A stretch of DNA of 46,213 nucleotides, taken from the IMG/VR virus record IMGVR_UViG_3300027128_000003, positions 1-46,213 of that record; one strand, given 5' to 3'. A program made the translations under genes and the position numbers. The notes beneath the pieces were generated by a model that searched no databases, was not told where the DNA came from, and worked only from the letters and a program-made list of their open reading frames with translations. This stretch comes from a virus. Shown piece after piece: positions 20,298 through 27,974 of the stretch (the first letter of the stretch is position 1; every line of letters starts with the position of its first letter).

Positions 20298-20304
20298 CGA
20301 AACC
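20298..20304 (+). promoter_or_regulatory. CGAAACC-type promoter element of the MoxR gene
   Basis: CGAAACCCCTTAAACTTAAA begins 34 nt before the ATG at 20332, a longer spacing than the 21-22 nt of the other members, so this transcript may carry a short leader. Confidence 0.5.
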
Positions 20305-20331
20305 CCTTAAACTTAAACATCAATCAAACAT

Positions 20332-21423
20332 ATGGCTACTACATCAAATACCACAATCAGAACCATCACTCCAAAATCTGCAACCAAGGCTATTAAGCGT
20401 GCAATCGCTAAGCGCCGCCCAATCATGCTCTGGGGTCCTCCGGGAATCGGCAAGAGCGACGTCGTTGCTCAAATCGGTGCAGAGCAAGGTCGTGAAGTAA
20501 TCGATATTCGGCTGGCTCTCTGGGATCCAACAGATATTAAGGGAATGCCTTATCTTAATGAAAAAGACGGTACCATGAATTGGGCTCCTCCTAGTGAATT
20601 GCCTCATGATCCAGATAGCAAGGCGATCGTCTTCTTGGACGAAATTGTTTCAGCACCACCCGCCGTTCAAGCAGCTGCTTACCAGTTGATTTTGAATCGT
20701 CGCGTCGGCAAGTATCGCCTTCCAGAAGGTGTAGACATTGTAGCAGCAGGTAACCGCGAAGGAGATCGTGGTGTAACGTATAAGATGCCGGCACCATTGG
20801 CTTCTCGTTTTATTCACCTCGAAATGACAGCATCTAATGATGATTGGGTTGATTGGGCAGTTAATCATAATGTTCATCCGGATGTAATTGGTTACATTTC
20901 TTTCGCAAAGCAAGATCTCTTTAATTTTGATCCACAATCACCTTCTCGCTCCTTTGCATGTCCGCGTACATGGAATTTCGTTTCTGATCTCTTGTGGGAT
21001 GAAGATGAAGATGTGAATTCATTGACAGATCTTGTATCTGGTGCTATTGGTGATGGATTGGCTCTTAAGTTCATTGCGCATCGCAAGCTTTGCGGCAAGT
21101 TGCCTAAGGCCATTGATATTCTCGAAGGTAAGGTAACGGAGCTTAAGAATAAGGAAAGTAAAGAAGTATCTGCGATGTATTCGCTAACGGTTTCTCTTTG
21201 TTATGAATTGAAAGAATTGGCAAATGCTAAGACGAAGAAGTGGCATGATTATGCTGATCGTTATTTTCGATTCATGATGGATAATTTTCCAACTGAATTG
21301 GTTATCATGGGTGCTAAAGTAGCTTTGACCAATTATGAATTGGATATTGATCCAAAGAAGCTTACCTCTTTTGATGACTTCTTTAATAAGTATGGTAAGT
21401 ATGTTTTCGATAGTAATGATTGA
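20332..21423 (+). CDS. MoxR-type AAA+ ATPase
   Basis: 363 aa. Walker A GPPGIGKS at 35-42, Walker B IVFLDE at 99-104 and a sensor-like AAGNRE around 138-143, with the RVG...RLPEGVDIV stretch typical of MoxR/RavA-like ATPases. These act as metal-insertion or assembly chaperones with a VWA partner, which here is the next gene. Phage genomes are known to carry such pairs, but their target is usually unknown; capsid or host-protein remodelling is possible. An intrinsic terminator (21441-21475) separates it from its partner, which has its own CGAAACC-type element. Family call is firm; role is inferred. Confidence 0.9.
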   Translation: MATTSNTTIRTITPKSATKAIKRAIAKRRPIMLWGPPGIGKSDVVAQIGAEQGREVIDIRLALWDPTDIKGMPYLNEKDGTMNWAPPSELPHDPDSKAIVFLDEIVSAPPAVQAAAYQLILNRRVGKYRLPEGVDIVAAGNREGDRGVTYKMPAPLASRFIHLEMTASNDDWVDWAVNHNVHPDVIGYISFAKQDLFNFDPQSPSRSFACPRTWNFVSDLLWDEDEDVNSLTDLVSGAIGDGLALKFIAHRKLCGKLPKAIDILEGKVTELKNKESKEVSAMYSLTVSLCYELKELANAKTKKWHDYADRYFRFMMDNFPTELVIMGAKVALTNYELDIDPKKLTSFDDFFNKYGKYVFDSND

Positions 21424-21440
21424 TATGTAGCCTAACCTTG

Positions 21441-21475
21441 AGAGCTATCTGTACGAGTGTATGGATAGCTCTTTT
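21441..21475 (+). terminator. Intrinsic terminator after the MoxR gene
   Basis: AGAGCTATC (21441-21449) pairs with GATAGCTCT (21464-21472) with a T-run to 21475. Confidence 0.8.
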
Positions 21476-21482
21476 GGTCTTT

Positions 21483-21489
21483 AGAAACC
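21483..21489 (+). promoter_or_regulatory. CGAAACC-type promoter element (AGAAACC)
   Basis: AGAAACCCTTTAAAATTTTT leads to ATG at 21505, 22 nt from the first base. It begins 8 nt after the T-run of the MoxR terminator, which argues for new initiation here. Confidence 0.65.
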
Positions 21490-21504
21490 CTTTAAAATTT
21501 TTAT

Positions 21505-22743
21505 ATGAAAAAGAAGCTCGAAAAAATTGAAAATATTAATATCCCAGCTGTTGATGAAAAGTTGGTAAAGGCTGCTGTTTCGTTGCTAATTAAACACCCT
21601 TTCTTTGGTCAAATGGTTCCTCACCTTAAGCGCACTCGTGCAGAGGATTGGTGTGATACAGCAGCAACAGATGGTCGTAATTTCTTTTATAATCCCGCGT
21701 TTATTCATGCATTAACCACACAAGAAACAGTATTTCTTTATGCACATGAAGTATTGCATAATTGTTTCGAGCATCATATTCGTAGGGGAGATAGGGATCC
21801 TAAGCTTTGGAATGTTGCTGCTGATTTTGCTATTAATCTTATTCTAGTAGATAATAATATTGGTAAACAAATCCCGGGGACTCTGCTTGATGCAAAATTT
21901 AAAGATCTCTCTGCAGAACAAATTTACGATATCATCGAAGAAGAGATTGAAAAGAAGGGTAATTATGGCGGAATGACTTTGGATGAATTAGTGGATAAGT
22001 TGCTAGATGAACATCTTTCAGGCTCGGGAGAAGATGATGAAGAGGGAGATGGTAAAGGTAAAAAGAAAAAGAAGCCTAATATGAGTGGCATGTCTGAAGA
22101 AGAAAAGCAGAAGCTTCGTGATGAAATTAAATCACAGCTAATGGCGGCTGCTCAGAATTGTGCCGGCAATATTCCATCGGGCATGGGTCGTCTTATCGAA
22201 GGTCTATCAGCTCCTAAAATGAATTGGAGAGAGATTCTTCGTACACAAATCCAAAGTACCATTCGTTCAGATTATTCATTCTTGTCTCCTTCTAAGAAAG
22301 GAATGTCAACCCGATTTAAATTGCCAGGTATGAAGAGAGATGAAACCTTAGATATCTGCGTAGGTATTGATGCTTCGGGTTCTATTGATGAAGATGACCT
22401 TAAAGCATTCTTGAGTGAAATTTACGGCATTATGTCACAGTATTGTGATTATCAAATTCATGTATGGAGTTATGATACCCAAGTATATAATCCCGAAATC
22501 TTTCGGGCTGATGAAGGAAGAGATATTTCTACTTATCAAGTAAAGGGTGGTGGTGGTACCGATTTCAATGCTTCATATGAATATATGAAAGATAATTCTA
22601 TTGATGCAAAGATTTACATTAACTTTACAGACCTATATCCTTGCGGCGGATTTGGTGATCCTTCTTATTGTGATACAATCTTCGTTGTAAGGGGTAGCAA
22701 TAAATCTCAGGCTCCCTTTGGATTAACTATCCATATGGATTAG
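21505..22743 (+). CDS. VWA-like metallopeptidase-fold protein (DUF2201 type), MoxR partner
   Basis: 412 aa. The N-terminal half has a zinc-site motif HEVLH at 81-85 followed by FEHHIRRGDRDP and WNVAADFAIN, as in the DUF2201 metallopeptidase-like domain. A charged linker with a poly-Lys run lies at ~170-195. The C-terminal half is a von Willebrand A-like domain with the metal-binding DASGS at 289-293, a GGGGTDF segment near 350 and an NFTD segment near 374. This architecture normally works with a MoxR ATPase, which is the upstream gene. Whether it cleaves protein is not known. The last 4 nt overlap a convergent minus-strand gene. Confidence 0.85.
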   Translation: MKKKLEKIENINIPAVDEKLVKAAVSLLIKHPFFGQMVPHLKRTRAEDWCDTAATDGRNFFYNPAFIHALTTQETVFLYAHEVLHNCFEHHIRRGDRDPKLWNVAADFAINLILVDNNIGKQIPGTLLDAKFKDLSAEQIYDIIEEEIEKKGNYGGMTLDELVDKLLDEHLSGSGEDDEEGDGKGKKKKKPNMSGMSEEEKQKLRDEIKSQLMAAAQNCAGNIPSGMGRLIEGLSAPKMNWREILRTQIQSTIRSDYSFLSPSKKGMSTRFKLPGMKRDETLDICVGIDASGSIDEDDLKAFLSEIYGIMSQYCDYQIHVWSYDTQVYNPEIFRADEGRDISTYQVKGGGGTDFNASYEYMKDNSIDAKIYINFTDLYPCGGFGDPSYCDTIFVVRGSNKSQAPFGLTIHMD

Positions 22744-22922
22744 AGAACTTGAATAGCTGAAGTAGATAATGTATCTGTTCCTGTACCAGAAAGGTCTTGA
22801 ATTTCTGATCCTATATAAAGGGTGTTATCTACTTCATTAAAAGCTAATTCACCGGGATCTAATACCGTAGGTGGTCCTGGATCTCCTGCTAAACGTCTCT
22901 TAATTTGCCATACAAAAGCCAT
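22740..22922 (-). CDS. Solo Mtd-like N-terminal tail domain
   Basis: 60 aa from ATG at 22922. A longer frame continues upstream but would ignore the TAAATA-N5-ATG signal and adds non-tail-like sequence. WQIKRRLAGDPGPP followed by GELAFNEVDNTLYIGS is the same short fold as the N-terminus of the protein at 14025-14552, but here it stands almost alone. It could be a stand-alone adaptor or the remnant of a larger fibre. It sits between the VWA gene (convergent) and the first DUF1501 gene (divergent). Confidence 0.7.
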   Translation of the reverse strand: MAFVWQIKRRLAGDPGPPTVLDPGELAFNEVDNTLYIGSEIQDLSGTGTDTLSTSAIQVL

Positions 22923-22927
22923 AAAAA

Positions 22928-22933
22928 TATTTA
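22928..22933 (-). promoter_or_regulatory. TAAATA late-promoter-like element
   Basis: CCTAAATA, then TTTTT, then ATG at 22922. It faces away from the element at 22959-22964. Confidence 0.65.
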
Positions 22934-22958
22934 GGTGAAATAGTTTCCAAATAATTGA

Positions 22959-22964
22959 TAAATA
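22959..22964 (+). promoter_or_regulatory. TAAATA late-promoter-like element of the first DUF1501 gene
   Basis: GATAAATA, then ATAAT, then ATG at 22970. Upstream transcription is divergent, so this is the evident initiation site for the plus-strand group starting here. Confidence 0.7.
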
Positions 22965-22969
22965 ATAAT

Positions 22970-24235
22970 ATGAATAGAAGAGATTTCCTCTATGCTGGCC
23001 TCTTCGGAGGGTTGGGCCTAACAACCGGTGATGTACTTAGAGCTCAATCAGAGTCTAAGATTTCAGCTAAGGCACAGTCAATTATTCACATCTACCTACC
23101 AGGTGGTGCAGCTGCACAAGAAACTTGGGATCCAAAGATTCATGCACCTATTGAATTCAGAGGACCTTTGGGTTCTGTTCAGACTAGTATTCCGGGCGTA
23201 CATTTCTCAGAGTATATGAAAGAAACAGCAAAGATCGCTGATAAGATTACTGTTGTTCGTTCTATGACTCATGGAGAAGCAGCCCATGAACGTGGTACCC
23301 ATAATATGTTTACTGGATATCGTCCATCTCCTGCTATTAAGTATCCTTCCTTTGGTTCTGTAGTTGCTCATGAATTTGGAAGTAGAAATTACTTACCTCC
23401 TTATGTTTGTGTTCCGAATATGAATTCAGAAGATGCAGGAACAGGATATCTTTCAAAAGCTTTCGGACCTTTCTCATTAGGATCAGATCCAGCAGCCAAA
23501 GACTTCGCCGTTCGTGATTTAAAAATGAATGCCGGTGTAGATGAAGCGAGATTTAATCGTCGTCGTAGTATTCTTGAAACGGTAGATAATCATTTCCGTT
23601 CTATTGAAAATGCCGATGCTATTGCATCTATGAATAAGTTCTATCAACAAGCTTACGATCTTGTCTCTTCATCACAAGCAAGAGAAGCTTTTGAATTATC
23701 TAAAGAACCAGAACATATTCGTAATGCATATGGACAAACACAAGCCGGTCAAAGATTCTTAATGGCACGTAGATTAGTTGAAGCAGGAGTACGTTTCGTT
23801 TCCGTTGTCTATGGTGGGTGGGATCATCATGCTGCTATTGGTGCTAATATTAAAAATCAATTACCAGCATTCGATCAAGCTTATGCAGCTTTGATTAAAG
23901 ATCTAGACCAAAGAGGAATGTTAAAAGATACAATTGTTATGGTATCTTCAGAATTCGGCAGAACTCCTAAGATCAATAAAGATGCCGGTAGAGATCATTG
24001 GCCAAGAGTATTCTCAGTAGCATTCGCCGGCGGTGGATTCAAAGAAGGTTATATTCACGGAGCTTCCAATGCAACAGGTGCAGAGCCAGAAGAAAAACCT
24101 TTGACCGTTGAAAATATGGCGGCAACAATTTATAATCAAATCGGTATCGACCCTGCTAAACATTTGATGTCAGATGGCAATAGACCAGTATCAATTGTTT
24201 ATAACGGAACAGTCGAACAAGATTTATTAGCATAA
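22970..24235 (+). CDS. DUF1501 family protein with Tat signal (copy 1)
   Basis: 421 aa. The start MNRRDFLYAGLFGGLGL is a twin-arginine signal (RRDFL at 3-7), so export across the inner membrane in folded form is expected. The body follows the DUF1501 pattern: IIHIYLPGGAAAQETWDPK, SMTHGEAAHERGTHNMFTGY, GGWDHH near 280, SEFGRTP near 326 and GRDHW near 340. DUF1501 belongs to the alkaline-phosphatase/sulfatase-like superfamily and is abundant in planctomycetes and verrucomicrobia, usually beside PSCyt genes; its activity is not established. I chose ATG 22970 over an in-frame ATG at 22955 because of the TAAATA-N5 spacing. The coiled-coil gene follows 4 nt downstream. This is very unusual cargo for a phage. 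Confidence 0.9.
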   Translation: MNRRDFLYAGLFGGLGLTTGDVLRAQSESKISAKAQSIIHIYLPGGAAAQETWDPKIHAPIEFRGPLGSVQTSIPGVHFSEYMKETAKIADKITVVRSMTHGEAAHERGTHNMFTGYRPSPAIKYPSFGSVVAHEFGSRNYLPPYVCVPNMNSEDAGTGYLSKAFGPFSLGSDPAAKDFAVRDLKMNAGVDEARFNRRRSILETVDNHFRSIENADAIASMNKFYQQAYDLVSSSQAREAFELSKEPEHIRNAYGQTQAGQRFLMARRLVEAGVRFVSVVYGGWDHHAAIGANIKNQLPAFDQAYAALIKDLDQRGMLKDTIVMVSSEFGRTPKINKDAGRDHWPRVFSVAFAGGGFKEGYIHGASNATGAEPEEKPLTVENMAATIYNQIGIDPAKHLMSDGNRPVSIVYNGTVEQDLLA

Positions 24236-24239
24236 TTAT

Positions 24240-24860
24240 ATGGATCAATATAGAGTAACACAAATCATTCAAGAACTCATTAATGATAAAAATAATGAGT
24301 TGTCACAATTAAACAATTATCTTTACGAAGCACAAACTAGTTCATGGAGCTATGTAAATCCTCAAGACTACCAAAATGTAATTAATGAAAAGGATATGGC
24401 TTGGGGAAGGGTAAATGATCTTCAAAATCAATTAAATTCTGTTCAACAGAATTATGATAATCTAGTATCTAACTCTTCAAATTCTTCTGCAGAATTAGAT
24501 GCTATGCGGTCTGTTCTAGATGCAGTAAGAGCAGAAAGGGATTTTCTCCAAACACAATTAGGATCAAATACTTCTACTATTGTAGATCTAGAAAATAAAG
24601 TCAGTCAAAAGAGTGATGAATTATCTACTATTCAAACTTCAGTAAATGATCTTCAAGCAAAGATCTCTGAACAAAATAGTAGTATCGCAGATTTGAATTC
24701 TCAGCTTAATAGCAAGCAAGAAGAAATTTTAGATCTTAAGCAAAAGCTTGGTGACTTCGAAAGCAAATTTCTTAATCTCAAAAGTAAAATCAAAGCCGAG
24801 ATGGAAGAAGCTACTAGCGAAGTTGAAAGCGTTCTTGAAGAATCTGATTTGAACGATTAA
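24240..24860 (+). CDS. Acidic coiled-coil protein
   Basis: 206 aa, almost entirely heptad-patterned helix from about residue 55 (LQNQLNSVQQNYDNL, LENKVSQKSDELSTIQ, LNSKQEEILDLKQKL), with an acidic tail. No signal peptide or membrane segment is seen. It starts 4 nt after the DUF1501 stop and has no promoter-like element of its own, so it is probably co-transcribed. A structural or scaffolding role is possible; function unknown. Confidence 0.75.
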   Translation: MDQYRVTQIIQELINDKNNELSQLNNYLYEAQTSSWSYVNPQDYQNVINEKDMAWGRVNDLQNQLNSVQQNYDNLVSNSSNSSAELDAMRSVLDAVRAERDFLQTQLGSNTSTIVDLENKVSQKSDELSTIQTSVNDLQAKISEQNSSIADLNSQLNSKQEEILDLKQKLGDFESKFLNLKSKIKAEMEEATSEVESVLEESDLND

Positions 24861-24867
24861 CGAAACC
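24861..24867 (+). promoter_or_regulatory. CGAAACC-type promoter element
   Basis: CGAAACCGGGTAAAATGAGG leads to ATG at 24883, 22 nt from the first base, directly after the coiled-coil gene stop. Confidence 0.6.
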
Positions 24868-24882
24868 GGGTAAAATGAGGAT

Positions 24883-25452
24883 ATGAAAAAAATCCTCATT
24901 TGTTCAGTATTAGTAGGAGCCACATTGATCTCTTGCACAGAGAAGACAGATGTGGCTCTCACTGTCTTTAGAGATAAGCAAGAAGATAAACTTTTGCAGC
25001 AGGTAGGTGAAGGAGAGGCTGCTATTGAATTTTATCGACGTCAATATGGTGTATTGAAAGAAAGACTAGTCAGGCTTCGTACTATGGAAATCCTTTTTCA
25101 AAAACAAGCTGATCAGGCCATGGCTGATAATAAAATTACTAGATCATCTTTCTTAGATCAGAAGTTAGCTATGCTTCATGATCGAATTCCAAAAGCAGAA
25201 AAAGAACTTAATGACTTCTATGAAATCCTCGAAAAGAAGAGAGAAGAGATTAGGTTGATCAAAGATGAAACATACATCAATACGGCCATGGCTAAAACTA
25301 CATTGGATATGCCAACAGTATCAACTTATGACAAGAGGAAAGAAACCATTGATAATTTAGTAGAGTCATTAAGACAAAAAGCTAGTAGGTCTGAAGCCTT
25401 ATTGCAAGTAGCTCTTAATGAAGAAAGAATGATTCAAAATGAAACTAAATAA
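24883..25452 (+). CDS. Predicted lipoprotein with coiled coil (1)
   Basis: 189 aa. The N-terminus MKKILICSVLVGATLISC is a lipoprotein signal with the lipobox LISC (Cys18). The mature part is charged and helical (YRRQYGVLKERLVRLRTMEI, KAEKELNDFYEILEKKREE), consistent with a membrane-anchored coiled coil. An outer-membrane spanin-like role would fit such a build, but the length and location away from the lysis genes argue against a simple spanin. It overlaps the next lipoprotein gene by 14 nt, so the two are probably translated together. Confidence 0.75.
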   Translation: MKKILICSVLVGATLISCTEKTDVALTVFRDKQEDKLLQQVGEGEAAIEFYRRQYGVLKERLVRLRTMEILFQKQADQAMADNKITRSSFLDQKLAMLHDRIPKAEKELNDFYEILEKKREEIRLIKDETYINTAMAKTTLDMPTVSTYDKRKETIDNLVESLRQKASRSEALLQVALNEERMIQNETK

Positions 25453-26191
25453 ACTTATTCCTTTATTGGCTACACTTCTAATTGCTTGTAGCCCAGAAGA
25501 AAAGGTGTTTATTCCGAATGATGTGATCTTGGAATATACACCAACACTCTTGACAAAGAAAGAGGCTTTTGAATTCCGCCTACAAAAGATTAAAGAAGAA
25601 AAAAATCTCTTTGAAAAATTGTATAGAGAAATTCAATCACCCAATGCTAGAGAAAATACTTATTTCAAATTGAGAGAACTAGAAAAAGAAGAAGAAAAAT
25701 TAAAGAATCAATTATACAATATTCTTAATACTGCAGAAGAAAATGCTGTTAAAAAGCATGATAGTTTATTACCAGTCAATGATGAATATTTGAATGATAA
25801 GTCATTGCAATCTGAGAAAGTATCTTATCCATTTTATAAACCTAATGGAGAACCCATTCTCTATCCAAATATTAATAAATTCGATGTAGTAAATGAATTT
25901 AAAAACGTTCCAAAGCTGAAGAGACATTTTGATGAAAAAAATGTATGGAGAGTATATCATAAGTATCCTCAAGTATTAGATTGTAAAACACCTGCAGGAT
26001 GGAAATATTATTGCGCAGTCCAGTCTGCAGCTTCACATTTATCTACATATATTCCTGGTGAAGAATTTTTAATGGATCTTGCAAAAGAGTTATATGATGC
26101 ATATGGAATTAAAGATTTAGAAACCATGCATTATAAACACGGATATCAAAGACCAGATCATGTTTTAAAATGGAATAGAAATACACTATGA
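25439..26191 (+). CDS. Predicted lipoprotein (2)
   Basis: 250 aa. MKLNKLIPLLATLLIAC is a lipoprotein signal with lipobox LIAC (Cys17). Residues ~45-105 form a charged helix (FEFRLQKIKEEKNLFEKLY, LRELEKEEEKLKNQLY). The C-terminal half is not recognised; it has two cysteines (LDCKTPAGWKYYCAVQ) that could form a disulfide in the periplasm. It overlaps both neighbours (14 nt upstream, ATGA downstream), so it is in one transcript with lipoprotein 1 and the UvdE-like gene. Function unknown. Confidence 0.7.
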   Translation: MKLNKLIPLLATLLIACSPEEKVFIPNDVILEYTPTLLTKKEAFEFRLQKIKEEKNLFEKLYREIQSPNARENTYFKLRELEKEEEKLKNQLYNILNTAEENAVKKHDSLLPVNDEYLNDKSLQSEKVSYPFYKPNGEPILYPNINKFDVVNEFKNVPKLKRHFDEKNVWRVYHKYPQVLDCKTPAGWKYYCAVQSAASHLSTYIPGEEFLMDLAKELYDAYGIKDLETMHYKHGYQRPDHVLKWNRNTL

Positions 26192-27078
26192 GATTAGGAT
26201 TATGTTGTTTATTATTGGGAGACGAAAGTAGTGAATTTAAATCAACTACTGTCACCTGGGCAAAAAAGAATGAAGATAAAATTTATAATAAATTAAAAAA
26301 TATCTATTCTCATAATTTAAATGAATTATGTAAAGTAATAGATTATTGTATTAATAATAATATTTGGCATTATCGAATTTCATCATCTTTATTTCCTCTA
26401 GGTGATTTAGAACCTTATTCTAATTTCTTTAACGATTTTATTCATAATAAAGAATATTGGTCAATTGCAAGTAAAAAAATTAATGAATATATTTCCTTGG
26501 GTGGTAGATTGTCTATGCATCCTTCGCAATTCTGCATTATAACCAATGAGGATAAAAAGATATCTTCTTCATCTATAGCTAACCTAGAAATGCATGGTGA
26601 TATCATGTCAAATCTAGGGATTCCTGAATCATTTCAGTATCCAATCAACATTCATCTATCAAATGGCAAAAAGCCTCAGGAAGCTATCAATGCGGCGCTT
26701 TTAAACATAGAAAAATTATCTGCTAGAGTTAGATCTAGACTAGTCTTTGAGAATGAAGATAAAAGTTATTGGACTTGGCAAAAGATTAAAAAAGATTTTC
26801 CTAATACTCCTATTACTCTTGACTATCATCATCGTTTAATTAATAATGAAAATGAACCCGAATGGAGGGCTCATGAAGCCTGTGTAGCTACATGGACCCG
26901 TTACGGTGTTAAACCATTATTCCACTATAGTGAAGGTAAAGATCATTCATTAGATAGATCCCATTCAGACTATATTAAAGAATTGCCGAGATACTCTGAT
27001 ATGGATTTAGAGATTGAAGCTAAACAAAAGAATCTAGCTATATTAGATATAAGACAAAAACAATATATTTTTGAATAA
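26188..27078 (+). CDS. uvsE: UV damage endonuclease UvdE-like
   Basis: 296 aa, the usual length. The start MRLGLCCLLL, then WHYRISSSLFPLGDL at 60-74, GGRLSMHPSQF at 105-115, and later ENEDKSYWTW and TLDYHHRL match UvdE/UVDE-type apurinic-like TIM barrels that nick DNA 5' of UV photoproducts using divalent metals. Its job is probably repair of sunlight damage to the phage genome. It is translationally coupled (ATGA) to lipoprotein 2, an odd pairing of an exported and a cytoplasmic protein. The symbol is by family resemblance. Confidence 0.85.
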   Translation: MRLGLCCLLLGDESSEFKSTTVTWAKKNEDKIYNKLKNIYSHNLNELCKVIDYCINNNIWHYRISSSLFPLGDLEPYSNFFNDFIHNKEYWSIASKKINEYISLGGRLSMHPSQFCIITNEDKKISSSSIANLEMHGDIMSNLGIPESFQYPINIHLSNGKKPQEAINAALLNIEKLSARVRSRLVFENEDKSYWTWQKIKKDFPNTPITLDYHHRLINNENEPEWRAHEACVATWTRYGVKPLFHYSEGKDHSLDRSHSDYIKELPRYSDMDLEIEAKQKNLAILDIRQKQYIFE

Positions 27079-27081
27079 ATA
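27076..27081 (+). promoter_or_regulatory. TAAATA late-promoter-like element overlapping a stop codon
   Basis: TAAATA, then TATTC, then ATG at 27087. Its TAA is the UvdE-like gene's stop codon. Confidence 0.6.
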
Positions 27082-27086
27082 TATTC

Positions 27087-27269
27087 ATGTCTGAAGATCT
27101 TCAAATGAAGGTTTCTATCTTGGAACAAGAATTAATCTCTTTGAAATTTCAAAAAGAAACTCTTGAAAAAGAAAATGACAAATTAAAATTAGAACTTAAA
27201 AAATATGCCTCACATTGTAAACATCACGGAGATAGAATATGTAACACCAGTTGCGGAAGGTGTAACTGA
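27087..27269 (+). CDS. Small coiled-coil protein with Cys/His tail
   Basis: 60 aa. Residues 1-40 are a heptad-type helix (VSILEQELISLKFQKETLEK). The tail HCKHHGDRICNTSCGRC has four Cys and three His and could bind a metal such as zinc. It has the TAAATA-N5-ATG signal, and its end overlaps the next gene by 65 nt. Function unknown. Confidence 0.6.
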   Translation: MSEDLQMKVSILEQELISLKFQKETLEKENDKLKLELKKYASHCKHHGDRICNTSCGRCN

Positions 27270-27423
27270 CGAGAGACCAACTTTACTTACATTCGGTGTA
27301 GAAGATAACATCGATAAAGATTATATCGAACAAGAGTTTCTAGAGCATATTAAAGAATATACAGGTCATGACGTGAAATCATTTCGTTACGATTTCACCT
27401 ATACAGAGAATCTAGAAGATTAA
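27205..27423 (+). CDS. Unknown small protein
   Basis: 72 aa starting inside the end of the previous gene in another frame. The start is the only Met in the frame. The sequence is acidic (EQEFLEHIKEYTGHDVKSF) and not recognised. The long overlap is unusual, but the composition looks coding. It ends 4 nt into the convergent tail gene. Confidence 0.5.
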   Translation: MPHIVNITEIEYVTPVAEGVTDERPTLLTFGVEDNIDKDYIEQEFLEHIKEYTGHDVKSFRYDFTYTENLED

Positions 27424-27941
27424 GCTTGGTTCGACCAAACAGCATGTATGGTGCATGCAGCTGCAGCTGATACTGATACTTCATTGGTATTAGCTACCAA
27501 TTCAAGATCTAAAGCCATACCAGGAGATAATATAAAATTAGATGTTGATCCTGTTTTTCTTACCACTACATTTTTACCCGTAAAAACATCTCCTGAATCA
27601 TTTACGATAGAAACTTTTTTTGCTGCATTAGAAGGAAATGCTGCAACTGAAGTTGTTACATTTTGTTCAATGATATTCCAATTAGTAGTGACTGGAACAC
27701 TACCTCCACCACCACCGGTACCGCCTGCAATATCACCTGCGTTAACGATGTAAGTTAATACAGCTGTGTGTGGATATACATCTACAGAGGAAGTAGGTTC
27801 TACTCCGGTTTCTGCATAGGCTACGCGAGTAGTTGATACATAAGGAAATCTGGCGTCTGTTTCATTAATTTTAATAAATTTACCATATTCCAATGAAGCT
27901 GGGTTGTTACGTACATCGGTATCAAAATCAGTGTATGCCAT
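27420..27941 (-). CDS. Tail/structural protein with Gly-rich linker
   Basis: 173 aa. The N-terminal ~80 residues (MAYTDFDTDVRNNPASLEYG) are not recognised. A linker GGTGGGGGS separates them from a C-terminal beta-rich domain (KKVSIVNDSGDVFTGKNVVV, then SPGMALDLELVANTNEVSV) typical of virion decoration or fibre-tip modules. It sits head to head with the fibre at 27975, each with its own TAAATA box in the 33-bp gap, so both are probably late virion genes. Confidence 0.65.
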   Translation of the reverse strand: MAYTDFDTDVRNNPASLEYGKFIKINETDARFPYVSTTRVAYAETGVEPTSSVDVYPHTAVLTYIVNAGDIAGGTGGGGGSVPVTTNWNIIEQNVTTSVAAFPSNAAKKVSIVNDSGDVFTGKNVVVRKTGSTSNFILSPGMALDLELVANTNEVSVSAAAACTIHAVWSNQA

Positions 27942-27946
27942 ACAAT

Positions 27947-27952
27947 TATTTA
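27947..27952 (-). promoter_or_regulatory. TAAATA late-promoter-like element
   Basis: CATAAATA, then ATTGT, then ATG at 27941. It is back to back with the element at 27964-27969. Confidence 0.7.
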
Positions 27953-27963
27953 TGCTTTTGAAA

Positions 27964-27969
27964 TAAATA
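27964..27969 (+). promoter_or_regulatory. TAAATA late-promoter-like element
   Basis: AATAAATA, then AAAGC, then ATG at 27975. Because the upstream gene is divergent, it must supply the transcript for the fibre gene. Confidence 0.7.
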
Positions 27970-27974
27970 AAAGC

